A model generated the notes under the pieces. The model saw nothing but the letters and a program-made list of their open reading frames with translations, was not told the DNA's origin and made no database searches. Below, in pieces: positions 26,076 to 34,797 of a DNA stretch of 64,000 nucleotides. Positions within the stretch are counted from its first letter, which is position 1. Every line of letters begins with the position of its first letter. This DNA comes from CAYPIE01 sp964410665 (lineage in GTDB: Bacteria; Planctomycetota; Planctomycetia; Gemmatales; Gemmataceae), in NCBI GenBank assembly GCA_964410665.1, contig CAYPIE010000006.1, forward strand, positions 90,267 to 154,266. The letters are read 5' to 3'. A program made the translations under genes and the position numbers.

Positions 26076-26993
26076 TCATTCGTTTGCCGATGGCTGATGC
26101 TCGGGGAAATCCTGACGGTAGCGTTCGAGGAGTTTGTCCATTCGGGCTGGGACGAGATACAGTTTACCCCGGATCGTCTTGGTCTCACCTGGTTCGAGCC
26201 CACCAATGCGAAAGTCCGAATGTAAACAGACAATCACGCCTTGAAATAACTCCTGGTAGGGTTCCCAGGCAGTGGCCAGGATCCACTTCTCATCGGCCGA
26301 GTAGCAGCCAATCAAACCGTTCGACGGAACGATGTCACTCAAGGGTCGCGGGTTTACGTCCCTGCGCTCGACGTGCTTGGGGCACCAAACCTGACCCGGG
26401 GTATAGCGTGCCTTGGTCGCCCAGGGCTCGAAGGGCAGTCGCACGGGTTTGTCGTCACGGAAGATGAAGCACTTGGGCAGATAACTCTTCTGCTCACGGC
26501 CAGTAAACCGATCGACGCGGATGCACGGCTGGGCCCAGTGCGCCTGGGATGGAGTCTCGGTCGGGTTGTGTACCTTCAGGCGGAAGCCGACTGCGTCGGC
26601 GGATGCGGTAATGGTGTGGTCGACGATGACGCCGTCGTTCAGCCGACAGCGGAGTTTGATCGACTTGCCGTCCGGGGTAGCTTCGAGCAGCTCGGTCCGA
26701 TGGCCGATGACCGTCTCCCGCCAGTCGCGGTCGGTCGATCCTGGGCGGCAGTACGCCTCCAGGTACCAGACCCTGACCTCCCCACCAGGAACGTTCTCCC
26801 TGGTAATCGTGAGGATGTTGTCAGCCCAGGAAAGTTGCAGCGGGGCTGCTGATGGTGGCTCCTTCGGGGACTGGGTAGCTCGCCGCTCTGGCTCGGCGTG
26901 GAGGCTAGAAAGGTACAATATCGGGATGGCGAGGGAGGCCGCGAACCTGGGCCCGGCCCCAAAAACGGGTCGGTTGGGACGGTGAATCTCCAT
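26076..26993 (-). CDS. Secreted protein of unknown function
   Basis: This 305-residue protein has an N-terminal hydrophobic stretch (about 15-35, AASLAIPILYLSSLHA) consistent with a signal peptide. The ATG at 26993 follows AAGGG by 6 bases; a GTG at 27029 would add 12 residues. The mature part is rich in beta-strand text: VRVWYLEAYCRPGSTDRDW, IVDHTITASADAVGFRLKVHNPTE and LEPGETKTIRGKLYLVP. It reads like a carbohydrate-binding or aldose-epimerase-like sandwich, though no catalytic motif is certain. It lies 34 bases downstream in coordinate of the hydrolase start, and MarC is upstream on the same strand. Confidence 0.55.
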   Translation of the reverse strand: MEIHRPNRPVFGAGPRFAASLAIPILYLSSLHAEPERRATQSPKEPPSAAPLQLSWADNILTITRENVPGGEVRVWYLEAYCRPGSTDRDWRETVIGHRTELLEATPDGKSIKLRCRLNDGVIVDHTITASADAVGFRLKVHNPTETPSQAHWAQPCIRVDRFTGREQKSYLPKCFIFRDDKPVRLPFEPWATKARYTPGQVWCPKHVERRDVNPRPLSDIVPSNGLIGCYSADEKWILATAWEPYQELFQGVIVCLHSDFRIGGLEPGETKTIRGKLYLVPARMDKLLERYRQDFPEHQPSANE

Positions 26994-27038
26994 GACTGGC
27001 CCTTTGTGCACGAAGCCTTGCGCGGTCACACGCCGAGG

Positions 27039-27653
27039 TCAGGTAAGAGTAGACAACCAGCGTTCCACGGTGGTGATGATCATATCAACGGCGAAACTCC
27101 CGGTAAATAACGCGGTGGCCCGCCCGACAAGCTCAGAATAGAGCTGAACATATTGCTCGTGTCGGGTTCGGACCCAGTCGTGCAGGATCTTGATCAGAAC
27201 GATCGAAGCAAGTGCGGCGGCCAGCGACAGGCCGATGGTCACCGCGGCGAGCAGCAGCGGCATTCTTACTCCGGCGAGGACGCTTGCGCTGATGGTACCG
27301 GGACCGATGATAAAAGGCATGCAGATCACTGCCGAGATGGTCTCTGGGTCTGACTTGCTGATGTCCACGGGGGGGCTAAGGCCGAGGATCAGTCGGATGC
27401 CGATCAAAAGGTAGACGACCCCGCCGAAGAGTAGGAAGGAAGTAAAACGGACCTGCAGAAACTTTTCGAAAATTCGCTCGCCGAGCCAAGCAAACGCTAA
27501 GAAGATCATCAGGCTGATGATCCCGGCCCGGGTGAGCTGCCCCACCAGCCGGCGCAGTTCGAGGGTACGCAGGATATCCATCATATAAACGCTCATGATG
27601 AACGGGTTGAGAAGGACGTACACCATCAGGAACGTCTTGACCAAAATATCCAT
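27039..27653 (-). CDS. MarC family integral membrane protein (UPF0056)
   Basis: This 204-residue protein has six predicted membrane segments and the family pattern: LLNPFIMSVYMMDILRTL at the start, a half-way GGVVYLLIGIRLI, then AVICMPFIIGPGTISA, where MarC relatives carry a conserved PLxxGPG motif. The molecular function of the family is unknown; the old link to multiple antibiotic resistance was withdrawn for E. coli MarC. It sits in a run of minus-strand genes, 21 bases after the preceding secreted-protein gene stop, so co-transcription is likely. Confidence 0.85.
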   Translation of the reverse strand: MDILVKTFLMVYVLLNPFIMSVYMMDILRTLELRRLVGQLTRAGIISLMIFLAFAWLGERIFEKFLQVRFTSFLLFGGVVYLLIGIRLILGLSPPVDISKSDPETISAVICMPFIIGPGTISASVLAGVRMPLLLAAVTIGLSLAAALASIVLIKILHDWVRTRHEQYVQLYSELVGRATALFTGSFAVDMIITTVERWLSTLT

Positions 27654-27674
27654 ATATATCCAATCAAGAATTAA

Positions 27675-29234
27675 TTATGAAGGGTCCCGAGTGGGCTTCC
27701 GATCTAGTTGCTTCACCGCAGGTCGGTTCAGGTCCAGTCGGTACAAGATCTGATTATAGTCGTAGCGAGGCGTCTTGTCGGGGTTGCCGGAGAAGGTGTT
27801 GCAGTAGGTCCCCTCGAGATGGATCACCTGCCCACCCAGTTGATCCATGAATGCATGGTGACAAATATTATAGAACGACTGTCGGTTGTGTGTGATGATC
27901 TTGACTGCTTTGCGGAACGGACCGGTCGGGAGGTTGGCTTCAGCCAACCACACCTCACCAAGATACGATGATTCTCCGCCGACTTCGCCGCCGACCATCA
28001 GCCAGCAATTCCGGTACGCGTTCCAGCGGACACTACCTCGGTGCAATACGATGTGATGCTTCGGATCGCTGGCGGAGACGGGATAGAATCGAGTGGCCTC
28101 GGCCGAGACTTTTCCTTCTCGAACCCAGCGGGCTTCGATCTTGGAGTCGGTCGGCGGCAGCTCATTCTGCCAGCGCCATACAGGTCGGCCCACGTTGTCT
28201 AGGTGTGGCTCAGCGGGGGCATCGGCGCGGGCACAGGTGAATGCCTCATACGCGGTCGGGTCGAGCACCGCTTCCAGGGTGGCGGGGACTCGAACGTTGG
28301 GATGGGGGCTCCCGAACAGCAACCAGCGGGTCCCCTGGTCCCTGTAAGTGATCGGATGGCCGCTGGGAAACCGCCAGCTCTCGCCCAGAGGGAGTCGCTT
28401 GCCGACGGTAAAGATGGCCTGATCCGGGTCAAACACAGCCACTCCATGCTCTAGCTGCTCGTCGAGACTCTTGCGACGACTGTAGTGGCCGATGAGCCGG
28501 TCGGTGTCAGTCGGGTCCTTGACGATGCACACTCCGTGGATCCAGATAACGCCTTCGGGTCGTTCGCTTAGCGGCATCATGGCGCGGACGAAGCCGGTCT
28601 TGGGGTCGGTGAAATATTCGAAGGGGATGCCGTGCTCGAGCTTTGTGTTGAGCCCGGGCACCGGCGAGGTTGCTCCCGCGGTTCGGAATAGACCCAGGGG
28701 GTAGGACATGCGGTTCGTGTCGCCCCAGAACCAGTAGACCTTGTTTTGATAAATCGCGGCTTGCACGGTGTCCTGACCAGCCACCCGACCGGGATGTCGC
28801 GATGCCTTTCGCGGGGACGCATAACCTAGAAGCAAAGTATCCCGATAGCACCCTTCGCCGGTGAGCCGGCACAGTCGCTCAGCCGGCATCTGCCGCCGGA
28901 TCTTAATGACACTCACCTGACCTGCCCGCGGGATGACGCGAACCCCGGCGTAGCCAAAGCCGTCCTTGGGCACGTCATAGCCGTGGCTTTTGACGAAAAA
29001 GAAGATTTTCTCGCCCAGTAACCCTGGCTCCTGGAAGGCCACGCGGCCGGTGTTGTCGGTGACAAACGGTAAGCCGTTGACCGTCCTCAGTTCGACCAAC
29101 GGCACACCCCGACCAGTCTCCCGGTCGACGACTCGGATCTCGGCCCACGGCGTTGACCTCCGGGGGCCTGCGTCGTTCTCCTGGGAAGGTTCGAAGGGAC
29201 GCAACATGGACACGGCCAGTAGGAATGCAGTCAC
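27675..29234 (-). CDS. Secreted protein, DUF4185/propeller-like with N-terminal carboxypeptidase-regulatory-like domain
   Basis: This 519-residue protein starts at GTG 29234, with GGGAG 6 bases upstream and only 3 bases after the preceding gene's stop. After a short hydrophobic start, residues about 30-100 look like a beta-sandwich regulatory domain (EIRVVDRETGRGVPLVELRT). The main part has the text of secreted beta-propeller glycan-active or sugar-binding proteins: YQNKVYWFWGDTN, SYLGEVWLAEANLPTGPFRKAVKI, FYNICHHAFMDQ and EGTYCNTFSGNPDKTPRYDYNQILYRLDL near the C-terminus. These resemble DUF4185/GH43-like propellers, but I am not sure of the family. No catalytic residues are assigned. Confidence 0.6.
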   Translation of the reverse strand: MTAFLLAVSMLRPFEPSQENDAGPRRSTPWAEIRVVDRETGRGVPLVELRTVNGLPFVTDNTGRVAFQEPGLLGEKIFFFVKSHGYDVPKDGFGYAGVRVIPRAGQVSVIKIRRQMPAERLCRLTGEGCYRDTLLLGYASPRKASRHPGRVAGQDTVQAAIYQNKVYWFWGDTNRMSYPLGLFRTAGATSPVPGLNTKLEHGIPFEYFTDPKTGFVRAMMPLSERPEGVIWIHGVCIVKDPTDTDRLIGHYSRRKSLDEQLEHGVAVFDPDQAIFTVGKRLPLGESWRFPSGHPITYRDQGTRWLLFGSPHPNVRVPATLEAVLDPTAYEAFTCARADAPAEPHLDNVGRPVWRWQNELPPTDSKIEARWVREGKVSAEATRFYPVSASDPKHHIVLHRGSVRWNAYRNCWLMVGGEVGGESSYLGEVWLAEANLPTGPFRKAVKIITHNRQSFYNICHHAFMDQLGGQVIHLEGTYCNTFSGNPDKTPRYDYNQILYRLDLNRPAVKQLDRKPTRDPS

Positions 29235-29237
29235 AAG

Positions 29238-29945
29238 TCACTCCCGCGAGAGTCGATGGGCCGCGTCCTGGTGCCGACAACGCTGGTCCGGCTCGGTGGC
29301 AAAGAAATAGACACAGTAGGCGGACAACAGCGCGGCAAAGAAACACCACATGGACGAATACGCATGTTGATAGAAAAACAAAGACACAAAAATTGATACA
29401 CAGCCAATGATAATAGGCACAAGGTAGACCCGACGCCCCAGGAGAAGTAACGGGCCCCCGACGAACAGGCAGTAGAGAAGCGTCATAGGCCAGCGCTTTG
29501 CCCCGCCGAACACCACTTGATCGGCGTGGGGGTAGTGGACGGAGTGGTTTGCCACCCGGGCAGCCAGGCCCTCCTCCGGGCGAGCCAGTCCAGGCAAGTA
29601 CGCCGCGATGAACCAGCCCAGGCTCAACACGGCCCAGGGAATCAGCCAGCATCGGGCCTGTTGGGCCCGGGCCACGATGGCCGCAGCGACCGGAAACCAG
29701 AATGGCCACCAGGCCAGCGCGCAGAATAAATACACCCCCGTCGCCACACGTTGGAACGTCACCTCACCCGCGGCGAGACTCCTCCAGACCACCCCCTCGG
29801 CGGCTTGCTGAATGGCGAATAGTACCGGAATCAGGGCAAACGGCCAGTAGCGACGACGTGGGCCGCGACAGCACCACAGACAGTAACCCCCCATCGGGAG
29901 CAAGACCCCTGCCGCGGTAAAACTTGCCGTTGCAGAGAAACACAT
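29238..29945 (-). CDS. DUF6629-type membrane protein
   Basis: This 235-residue polytopic protein begins MCFSATASFTAAGVLLPMG, which is the DUF6629 family signature. It has about seven hydrophobic segments and a conserved FAIQQAAEGVVW after the second one. The start at 29945 has AGGAGG 5 bases before it; an upstream ATG at 30008 adds 21 non-family residues. The function is unknown. It is immediately upstream of, and only 3 bases from, the secreted propeller-like gene, so the two are very likely translated from one message. Confidence 0.78.
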   Translation of the reverse strand: MCFSATASFTAAGVLLPMGGYCLWCCRGPRRRYWPFALIPVLFAIQQAAEGVVWRSLAAGEVTFQRVATGVYLFCALAWWPFWFPVAAAIVARAQQARCWLIPWAVLSLGWFIAAYLPGLARPEEGLAARVANHSVHYPHADQVVFGGAKRWPMTLLYCLFVGGPLLLLGRRVYLVPIIIGCVSIFVSLFFYQHAYSSMWCFFAALLSAYCVYFFATEPDQRCRHQDAAHRLSRE

Positions 29946-30108
29946 GGGCCCCTCCTGAGCCACCCGGGGAGCCCAGGGCTGCCGCGGTCGCTGCCCGGGA
30001 ATGTGCAAACACGTGGTACTGAACCGGACGGCACCGGACCGGAAACAGGTTTCGGAGATGGAATGCGAGGAGCGTTCGCGTCGGATCTAAAGGGATGCCT
30101 GCCTGAGA

Positions 30109-30126
30109 CGCGGCGGCGCCGCCGCG
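30109..30126. terminator. GC-only 18-bp palindrome after the DUF1501 gene
   Basis: CGCGGCGGCGCCGCCGCG is a perfect palindrome, with additional outer TGCC/GGCA pairing. It lies 30 bases past the stop of the minus-strand DUF1501 gene. A very stable hairpin without a T-run may slow or stop polymerase, or protect the 3' end. Confidence 0.45.
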
Positions 30127-30156
30127 GAGACGGCAGCGCCCCATCAGCCGAGCGAC

Positions 30157-31623
30157 TTAGCTAAGGATGGCCGACACCGCCTCGCCCTTGACCAGCTCGC
30201 GGGGCTGGTTCAGGTGGTTGTAGACCATGGTGTCCGGCGCAATGCCCAGCGAATGATAGATGGTCGCCAGTAATTCGGTCGGGTGGACCGGGTCTTCCAG
30301 CGGAGAGGAGGCTGTCTTGTCCGACTTGCCATGCACGTGGCCGCGCTTGACGCCGGCGCCGGCGACGACAGCGGTATAGCAATAGGGCCAGTGGTCGCGA
30401 CCGTCATCGGAGTTGGAGTTGCCAGAGGTGCTGACGCCACGCTGCGGGCTGCGGCCGAACTCGCCAACGGCCACCACTAAAGTCTCGGACAGCATGCCCC
30501 GTTCATCGAGATCAGCGATCAGGGCGGACAGCCCGGCGTCGAGCATCGGCGCGGCCTGAACTTTCATCCGCTTCGACAAGCCGACGTGAACGTCCCAGGA
30601 GTGGTTGTCCGAGTTGGCAACCTTGGGCCAGTTGACCTCGACGAAGCGGGTGCCGGCCTCAACCAGGCGGCGGGCCAGCAGACAGGATTGACCGAAGGTG
30701 TTGCGGCCGTACCGGTCGCGGGTGTCCGCCGTTTCCTTGCCTAAATCGAAGGCGTCCCGGGCCCGATTGGACATCACCAGAGCCAGGGCCTTGTCGTAAT
30801 ACTCATCCAAGGCGTACTTCTCAGTCGCCTTCTCGAGCGCCGGCATGCCTTCGAGGATCTGCTGCCGCAACGAAGCCCGACGCTGCAAGCGCGCCTTGCT
30901 GACCTCGCGACGCAGTTGCAGGTCATCGACCTTGATCTTATCCATCTTATTCATGTCCATGTCATCGCCCGGCGGGTAGAGCAAGTACGGGTCATAAGCC
31001 CGGCCCAGAAACCCGGCGGTGCCCCCCTTGCCAATCACGTTGGACTCTTGCAGCGGCCGCGGCATCATGACGAACGGCAGCATCGGCACTTCGGACGGCT
31101 TCATCTTGATCACATTGGCGCCCACCGTGGGAAAGTCTTTCGGGCTGGGTGGCTCAAGTTGGCCCGATGGGCTGACCTTGTCGGTGGTATAGCCGGTGAG
31201 CATTTGGTAGATGGCCGCAGTATGGTTGAACAGGCCAACCGGGGTGTAACTCATCGATCGGATCAAGGTTAACTTATCTAGCACCTGAGCAAAATTGGGC
31301 ATCAGTTCGGTGACCTGAACCCCTGGCAGCTTGGTGCTGATCGGCTTGAAGATACTGCGGACGTTGTCGGGGACATTTTCTTTCGGGTCCCACAGGTCGA
31401 GATGGCTCGGCCCGCCCTGCAGATAGAGCAGGATGACGCTTTTCGCCTTGCCGAAGCCCGGGCCGCCGTGGCCATTCGACTTGGTGGTGGCGTTGGCCTG
31501 TTGCCAGGCGAACAGATCGGCGAGGCTCACGCCGAGCACGGCGGAACCCCCGATGCGGAGTAGATCGCGACGAGTGACGCCGTCGCAGGTGTCCTTACTG
31601 GAGGAGCCAGGAATGACGAGCAT
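30157..31623 (-). CDS. DUF1501 family protein, Tat-exported
   Basis: This 488-residue protein is typical of planctomycetes (sulfatase/alkaline-phosphatase-like DUF1501). The start at 31623 has GAGG 8 bases upstream; the frame from 31707 is longer but not family-like. The leader holds a twin-arginine motif VTRRDLLRIGGSAVLGVS. Family motifs include VILLYLQGGPSHLDLWDPK, NFAQVLDKLTLIRSM, GTRFVEVNWP..NSDNHSWDVH, VVAVGEFGRSP and DHWPYCYTAVVAGAGVKRGHVHG, and the C-terminal HPTELLATIYHSLGI. These proteins are often encoded next to DUF1549/DUF1553 cytochrome genes; none is adjacent here. Substrates are not established. Confidence 0.93.
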   Translation of the reverse strand: MLVIPGSSSKDTCDGVTRRDLLRIGGSAVLGVSLADLFAWQQANATTKSNGHGGPGFGKAKSVILLYLQGGPSHLDLWDPKENVPDNVRSIFKPISTKLPGVQVTELMPNFAQVLDKLTLIRSMSYTPVGLFNHTAAIYQMLTGYTTDKVSPSGQLEPPSPKDFPTVGANVIKMKPSEVPMLPFVMMPRPLQESNVIGKGGTAGFLGRAYDPYLLYPPGDDMDMNKMDKIKVDDLQLRREVSKARLQRRASLRQQILEGMPALEKATEKYALDEYYDKALALVMSNRARDAFDLGKETADTRDRYGRNTFGQSCLLARRLVEAGTRFVEVNWPKVANSDNHSWDVHVGLSKRMKVQAAPMLDAGLSALIADLDERGMLSETLVVAVGEFGRSPQRGVSTSGNSNSDDGRDHWPYCYTAVVAGAGVKRGHVHGKSDKTASSPLEDPVHPTELLATIYHSLGIAPDTMVYNHLNQPRELVKGEAVSAILS

Positions 31624-31786
31624 GATCGAGTCCTCAAGTCTCAGCGGGTGCGTTAGGGAAGAGCTTGGTCCAGGCGGGTGCGCAGACCGGCGGCGAGACG
31701 CCGGCACTCATCATCTCTTCAAATTTACGTGATCATCTGTTGCCACGCAACGATTTTATCGACAATGAGCCAAGGCGGAGGAAAAG

Positions 31787-32203
31787 TTGTTCGTCTTCGG
31801 AACGATACGGATGTTGCGCGTGTTGCGTTATCTCTGGGCCAGCCCGGTCACCCTGGTTGGCTTAGTCGGATGTCTGGCCGCTGTTCACCGGGGAACGATT
31901 CGCGGCGTCGACGGTGTGCTCGAGGCCGAAGGGCCGATCCTGCGGGCTGTTTTATCTCGCTTCCCGATAGGCCCCTGCGGAGCCTCGGCGATCACCTTTG
32001 GCCACGTCATTCTGGGGCAATCCCCCGAAGATCTCGATTGGAGTCGCAAGCACGAACATGTGCATGTGCGTCAGTTTGAACGCTGGGGTGTGTTCCTGGG
32101 GGTCGCCTATCCGCTCGCTTCACTCTGGATGTGGTTACGTGGCAAAAACCCTTACCGCGACAACCCGTTTGAGCGGGAGGCATACGGCAGCGACGATGCC
32201 TGA
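31787..32203 (+). CDS. Small membrane protein with a HEHVH metal-site motif
   Basis: This 138-residue protein starts with TTG at 31787, because GGAGG precedes it by 5 bases; an ATG 24 bases later is the alternative. It has an N-terminal hydrophobic segment (about 15-35, SPVTLVGLVGCLAAV) and a second near 105-122. Between them lies ITFGHVILG and then RKHEHVHVRQFERWG. HEHVH fits the HExxH zinc-peptidase pattern, and similar HExVHVxQ text occurs in small uncharacterised bacterial membrane proteins. No third ligand is clear, so peptidase activity is a hypothesis. It is divergent from the DUF1501 gene and runs tail-to-tail, one base apart, with the ABC permease gene. Confidence 0.65.
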   Translation: MFVFGTIRMLRVLRYLWASPVTLVGLVGCLAAVHRGTIRGVDGVLEAEGPILRAVLSRFPIGPCGASAITFGHVILGQSPEDLDWSRKHEHVHVRQFERWGVFLGVAYPLASLWMWLRGKNPYRDNPFEREAYGSDDA

Positions 32204-32204
32204 A

Positions 32205-33782
32205 CTAACGGTCGCCGACGCCCCGTGGCCGCGCGAACCATTCGACCTGACCGAGTGAAAAGTCGACAATCAACGCTAGAATAGCAGCGGGGATTGCCCC
32301 AGAGAGCACCCAGTTCTGAGAGTTAACCTGGAGGCCGGTGACAATCGGGTCGCCGAGCCCACCCGCGCCGATAAAGGCGGCGAGCGTCGCAACACCGATG
32401 CTGATCACGGTCGAAGTTCGCACCCCGGCCATAATGGTGCGCGTCGCCAGTGGGAGCTCCACACGCGTCAGGATTTGCCAGTTCGTCAAGCCGATGCCGC
32501 GCGCTGCCTCGATCAAACTTTCATCGACTTCTTTGATGCCCGTGTAGGTATTACGCAGAATGGGCAAAATGGCATAGAGGGTTAATGCCGCCACCGCTGG
32601 CTTCTCACCCAAGCCCAGCAGCGGGATCATAAACGCCAGCAGGGCCAGACTCGGGATGGTTTGAATGACTCCCGCCGTACCGAGCACGGGAGTAGTCAGG
32701 CTAGAGAACCGTGTGAGGAGGATGCCCAGAGGGATGGCGAGTAGGCAGGCCAGGGCCACGGCAATTCCCGCGAGAATGATATGTTCGAGGGTAAAGTGCA
32801 ACAGCTCCGGGGCACGATCTCGCATAAACGCAAAAAATTGTACGCTGCTCTGCCGCTTGATCAATCTGTCACCAAGGTCTTCTGAGCGCAGGAACGAGCT
32901 CGCCACCGAGGGTACTGCTTCTCCTTCTTCGACCCGCTGGTTCAGCTTCTGCATCCGTTCGTCGGACAGGCGGAAGGCGAGGAGGTTAATCGTCTCCTTC
33001 AGTTCAGGATAACGCAGCAACGTCTCCATTCGAATCATTGGCACCGCATCATAGGGCGGGAAAAAGTCCAGATCGTCTTCAAGCAGGCGCATACGGATCT
33101 TGGCCAATTTGCCATCAGTGGTCCAGGTATCGACGAGGTCCGCTTTGCCAGAGCGGATCGCCTCATAGGCCAGCCCGTGCTCCATGGTGCGCATTTTGGG
33201 GAAAGCGAGCTTGTAGGCTTTTTTCAGCCCCTTCAGGCCGTCGTCCCGGATGGCGAATTCCGGGCTGACCACGAGGGTGAGCTTGTCCTCGAGGGGAATC
33301 AGGTCAGACACACGGGTGACGCCCAGTTCCTTCGCTCTCTCCTCGGCCATGGCCATGGCATAGCTGTTCTCGAAGCCAAACGGCATCAGTAACTCGATCT
33401 GGTAGTCTTGCCGCATCGCTTGGGCGACGCGGAGATAGGCCCGCAACGGGTCGCGAACCGGTTCTTGGATCTTGAGCAAGATTGACCAGGCCGTGCCCGT
33501 GTATTCCGGATAAATGTCGATCTCGCCGGTCTTAAGTGCAGGGAAGAGAATGAGTGCGGATCCAAGATTAAACTTGCGGATAACTGGGATGTCTGGGTGT
33601 TTCTGCTCGATCAGCTGGGCCATGATTTCGGCGAGTAGCCGGTTCTCGGGGAAGTCCTTGCTGGCGATCACCACCGGCGGATTGTCCTGAGCCTGCACAG
33701 CAGCCGGGTGCCACCACACCGTCAATACCGTCAATAGGAAGACGATTAGTGCCCGGGAGTACGTGAGGATCCATCGATTCAT
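32205..33782 (-). CDS. Betaine/ergothioneine-type ABC transporter: substrate-binding domain fused to permease
   Basis: This 525-residue protein has a signal peptide (about 1-31). An OpuAC-type binding domain occupies about 35-300 (VVIASKDFPENRLLAEIM, IDIYPEYTGTAW). A permease with about five membrane segments covers about 325-520. The coupling motif VDESLIEAARGIGLTNWQIL is visible, and it is preceded by NTYTGIKE. The family (OpuC/OsmU/EgtU) imports glycine betaine, choline, carnitine or ergothioneine. In EgtU and most Firmicute fusions the permease comes first; here the binding domain does. The start ATG overlaps the stop of the ATPase gene (ATGA at 33779-33782). A methyltransferase of EgtD type is upstream. 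Confidence 0.9.
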   Translation of the reverse strand: MNRWILTYSRALIVFLLTVLTVWWHPAAVQAQDNPPVVIASKDFPENRLLAEIMAQLIEQKHPDIPVIRKFNLGSALILFPALKTGEIDIYPEYTGTAWSILLKIQEPVRDPLRAYLRVAQAMRQDYQIELLMPFGFENSYAMAMAEERAKELGVTRVSDLIPLEDKLTLVVSPEFAIRDDGLKGLKKAYKLAFPKMRTMEHGLAYEAIRSGKADLVDTWTTDGKLAKIRMRLLEDDLDFFPPYDAVPMIRMETLLRYPELKETINLLAFRLSDERMQKLNQRVEEGEAVPSVASSFLRSEDLGDRLIKRQSSVQFFAFMRDRAPELLHFTLEHIILAGIAVALACLLAIPLGILLTRFSSLTTPVLGTAGVIQTIPSLALLAFMIPLLGLGEKPAVAALTLYAILPILRNTYTGIKEVDESLIEAARGIGLTNWQILTRVELPLATRTIMAGVRTSTVISIGVATLAAFIGAGGLGDPIVTGLQVNSQNWVLSGAIPAAILALIVDFSLGQVEWFARPRGVGDR

Positions 33783-34534
33783 GATTTCACTCCATCTTCG
33801 AACTGACTATGCAGGAAATCACGGACGAAGGGGGTGGCGGGCCGATCGCGAAAGTCTCCCTCGACACCTATCTGAAGAAGCTTCCCCTGGTTCATCAGTG
33901 CGACGCGGTCACCGAGCAAAAAGGCCTCGTGCATATCGTGAGTGACGATGATAAGGGTCTTCTGCACGAGTTGCTCGAGCTCGAGGAACTCACGGTGGAG
34001 TTGGCGTCGGGTGATCGGGTCGAGGGCACCAAACGGCTCATCCATCAACACATACTTGGGGTCTAGAGCTAGGGAACGGGCCACGCCGACGCGTTGCCGC
34101 TGACCGCCGGAGAGCTCGCGTGGATAGCGGTCCTGGAACTCCTCGGGGGGGAGGTTCACCAGTTTGAGCAGCTCGACCGCCCGCCGCTGGCCCTGGTCGA
34201 TCGGCCAACCTTCGAGGTTACAGAGTAGCTGGATATTCTCGCGGACAGTCAAGTGGGGCAAAAGCCCCCCTTTCTGGATCACGTATCCCATCTGCCGACG
34301 GAGCCGGATGACGTCGTAGTCGAGGACGTTGCGGCCTGCCACCAGGATTTCTCCAGAGGTGGGGTCGATGAGGCGGTTGATCATTTTGAGCAGGGTGGTT
34401 TTGCCGCAGCCGCTGGTACCGATCAGACACAAGGTTTCCCCAGGTTTGACCACCAGGCTGACGTCGTCGACTGCAACCAAGTCCTCACCGTTGGGCGTAT
34501 GAAATAGCTTGCGTACATTTTTTAGTTCGATCAT
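33779..34534 (-). CDS. ATPase subunit of the betaine/ergothioneine-type ABC importer
   Basis: This 251-residue ATP-binding subunit has Walker A GTSGCGKTT (39-47), a Q-loop near residue 87, signature LSGGQ (141-145), Walker B VLMDEP (162-167) and an H-loop in IIVTHDMHEA. It resembles ProV/OpuCA, but it ends soon after the nucleotide-binding domain and lacks the tandem CBS domains that sense ionic strength in OpuA. Osmotic gating by CBS is therefore not expected. It forms a translationally coupled pair with the fused permease gene. It starts 263 bases downstream of the methyltransferase stop, with a hairpin at 34757-34787 in between. Confidence 0.92.
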   Translation of the reverse strand: MIELKNVRKLFHTPNGEDLVAVDDVSLVVKPGETLCLIGTSGCGKTTLLKMINRLIDPTSGEILVAGRNVLDYDVIRLRRQMGYVIQKGGLLPHLTVRENIQLLCNLEGWPIDQGQRRAVELLKLVNLPPEEFQDRYPRELSGGQRQRVGVARSLALDPKYVLMDEPFGALDPITRRQLHREFLELEQLVQKTLIIVTHDMHEAFLLGDRVALMNQGKLLQIGVEGDFRDRPATPFVRDFLHSQFEDGVKS

Positions 34535-34756
34535 GAGTAATCCCTCTCAGCACCAGCAACGGTTCCGGTGGAACTTACGGGGCTGACCCGGCGCGGCGAG
34601 ATCGCAGACGGGAGTGTCTTCACGTGGTCTCCGGTTTTCGCGGGTTACCCTTTTGAGCCTGAGTCTCGTCAGATTCGCGAGCACAAGATAGTGGAGATGG
34701 GAACAACGCTGCGAAATCAGGAAAGCAGTCGTGGCCAGCATGATTGTACCAGAACG

Positions 34757-34787
34757 GCCGGGCGAGACAGCCTTCGCGTCGCCCGGC
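34757..34787 (-). terminator. Perfect 9-bp hairpin between methyltransferase and transporter genes
   Basis: GCCGGGCGA and TCGCCCGGC flank a 13-base loop, starting 10 bases after the methyltransferase stop. There is no T-run. It could end or attenuate transcription before the transporter genes, so the three genes may not be a single simple operon. A TACAAT on the minus strand at 34743-34748 could be a -10 box for the transporter, without a convincing -35. Confidence 0.45.
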
Positions 34788-34797
34788 TAGACATCGA

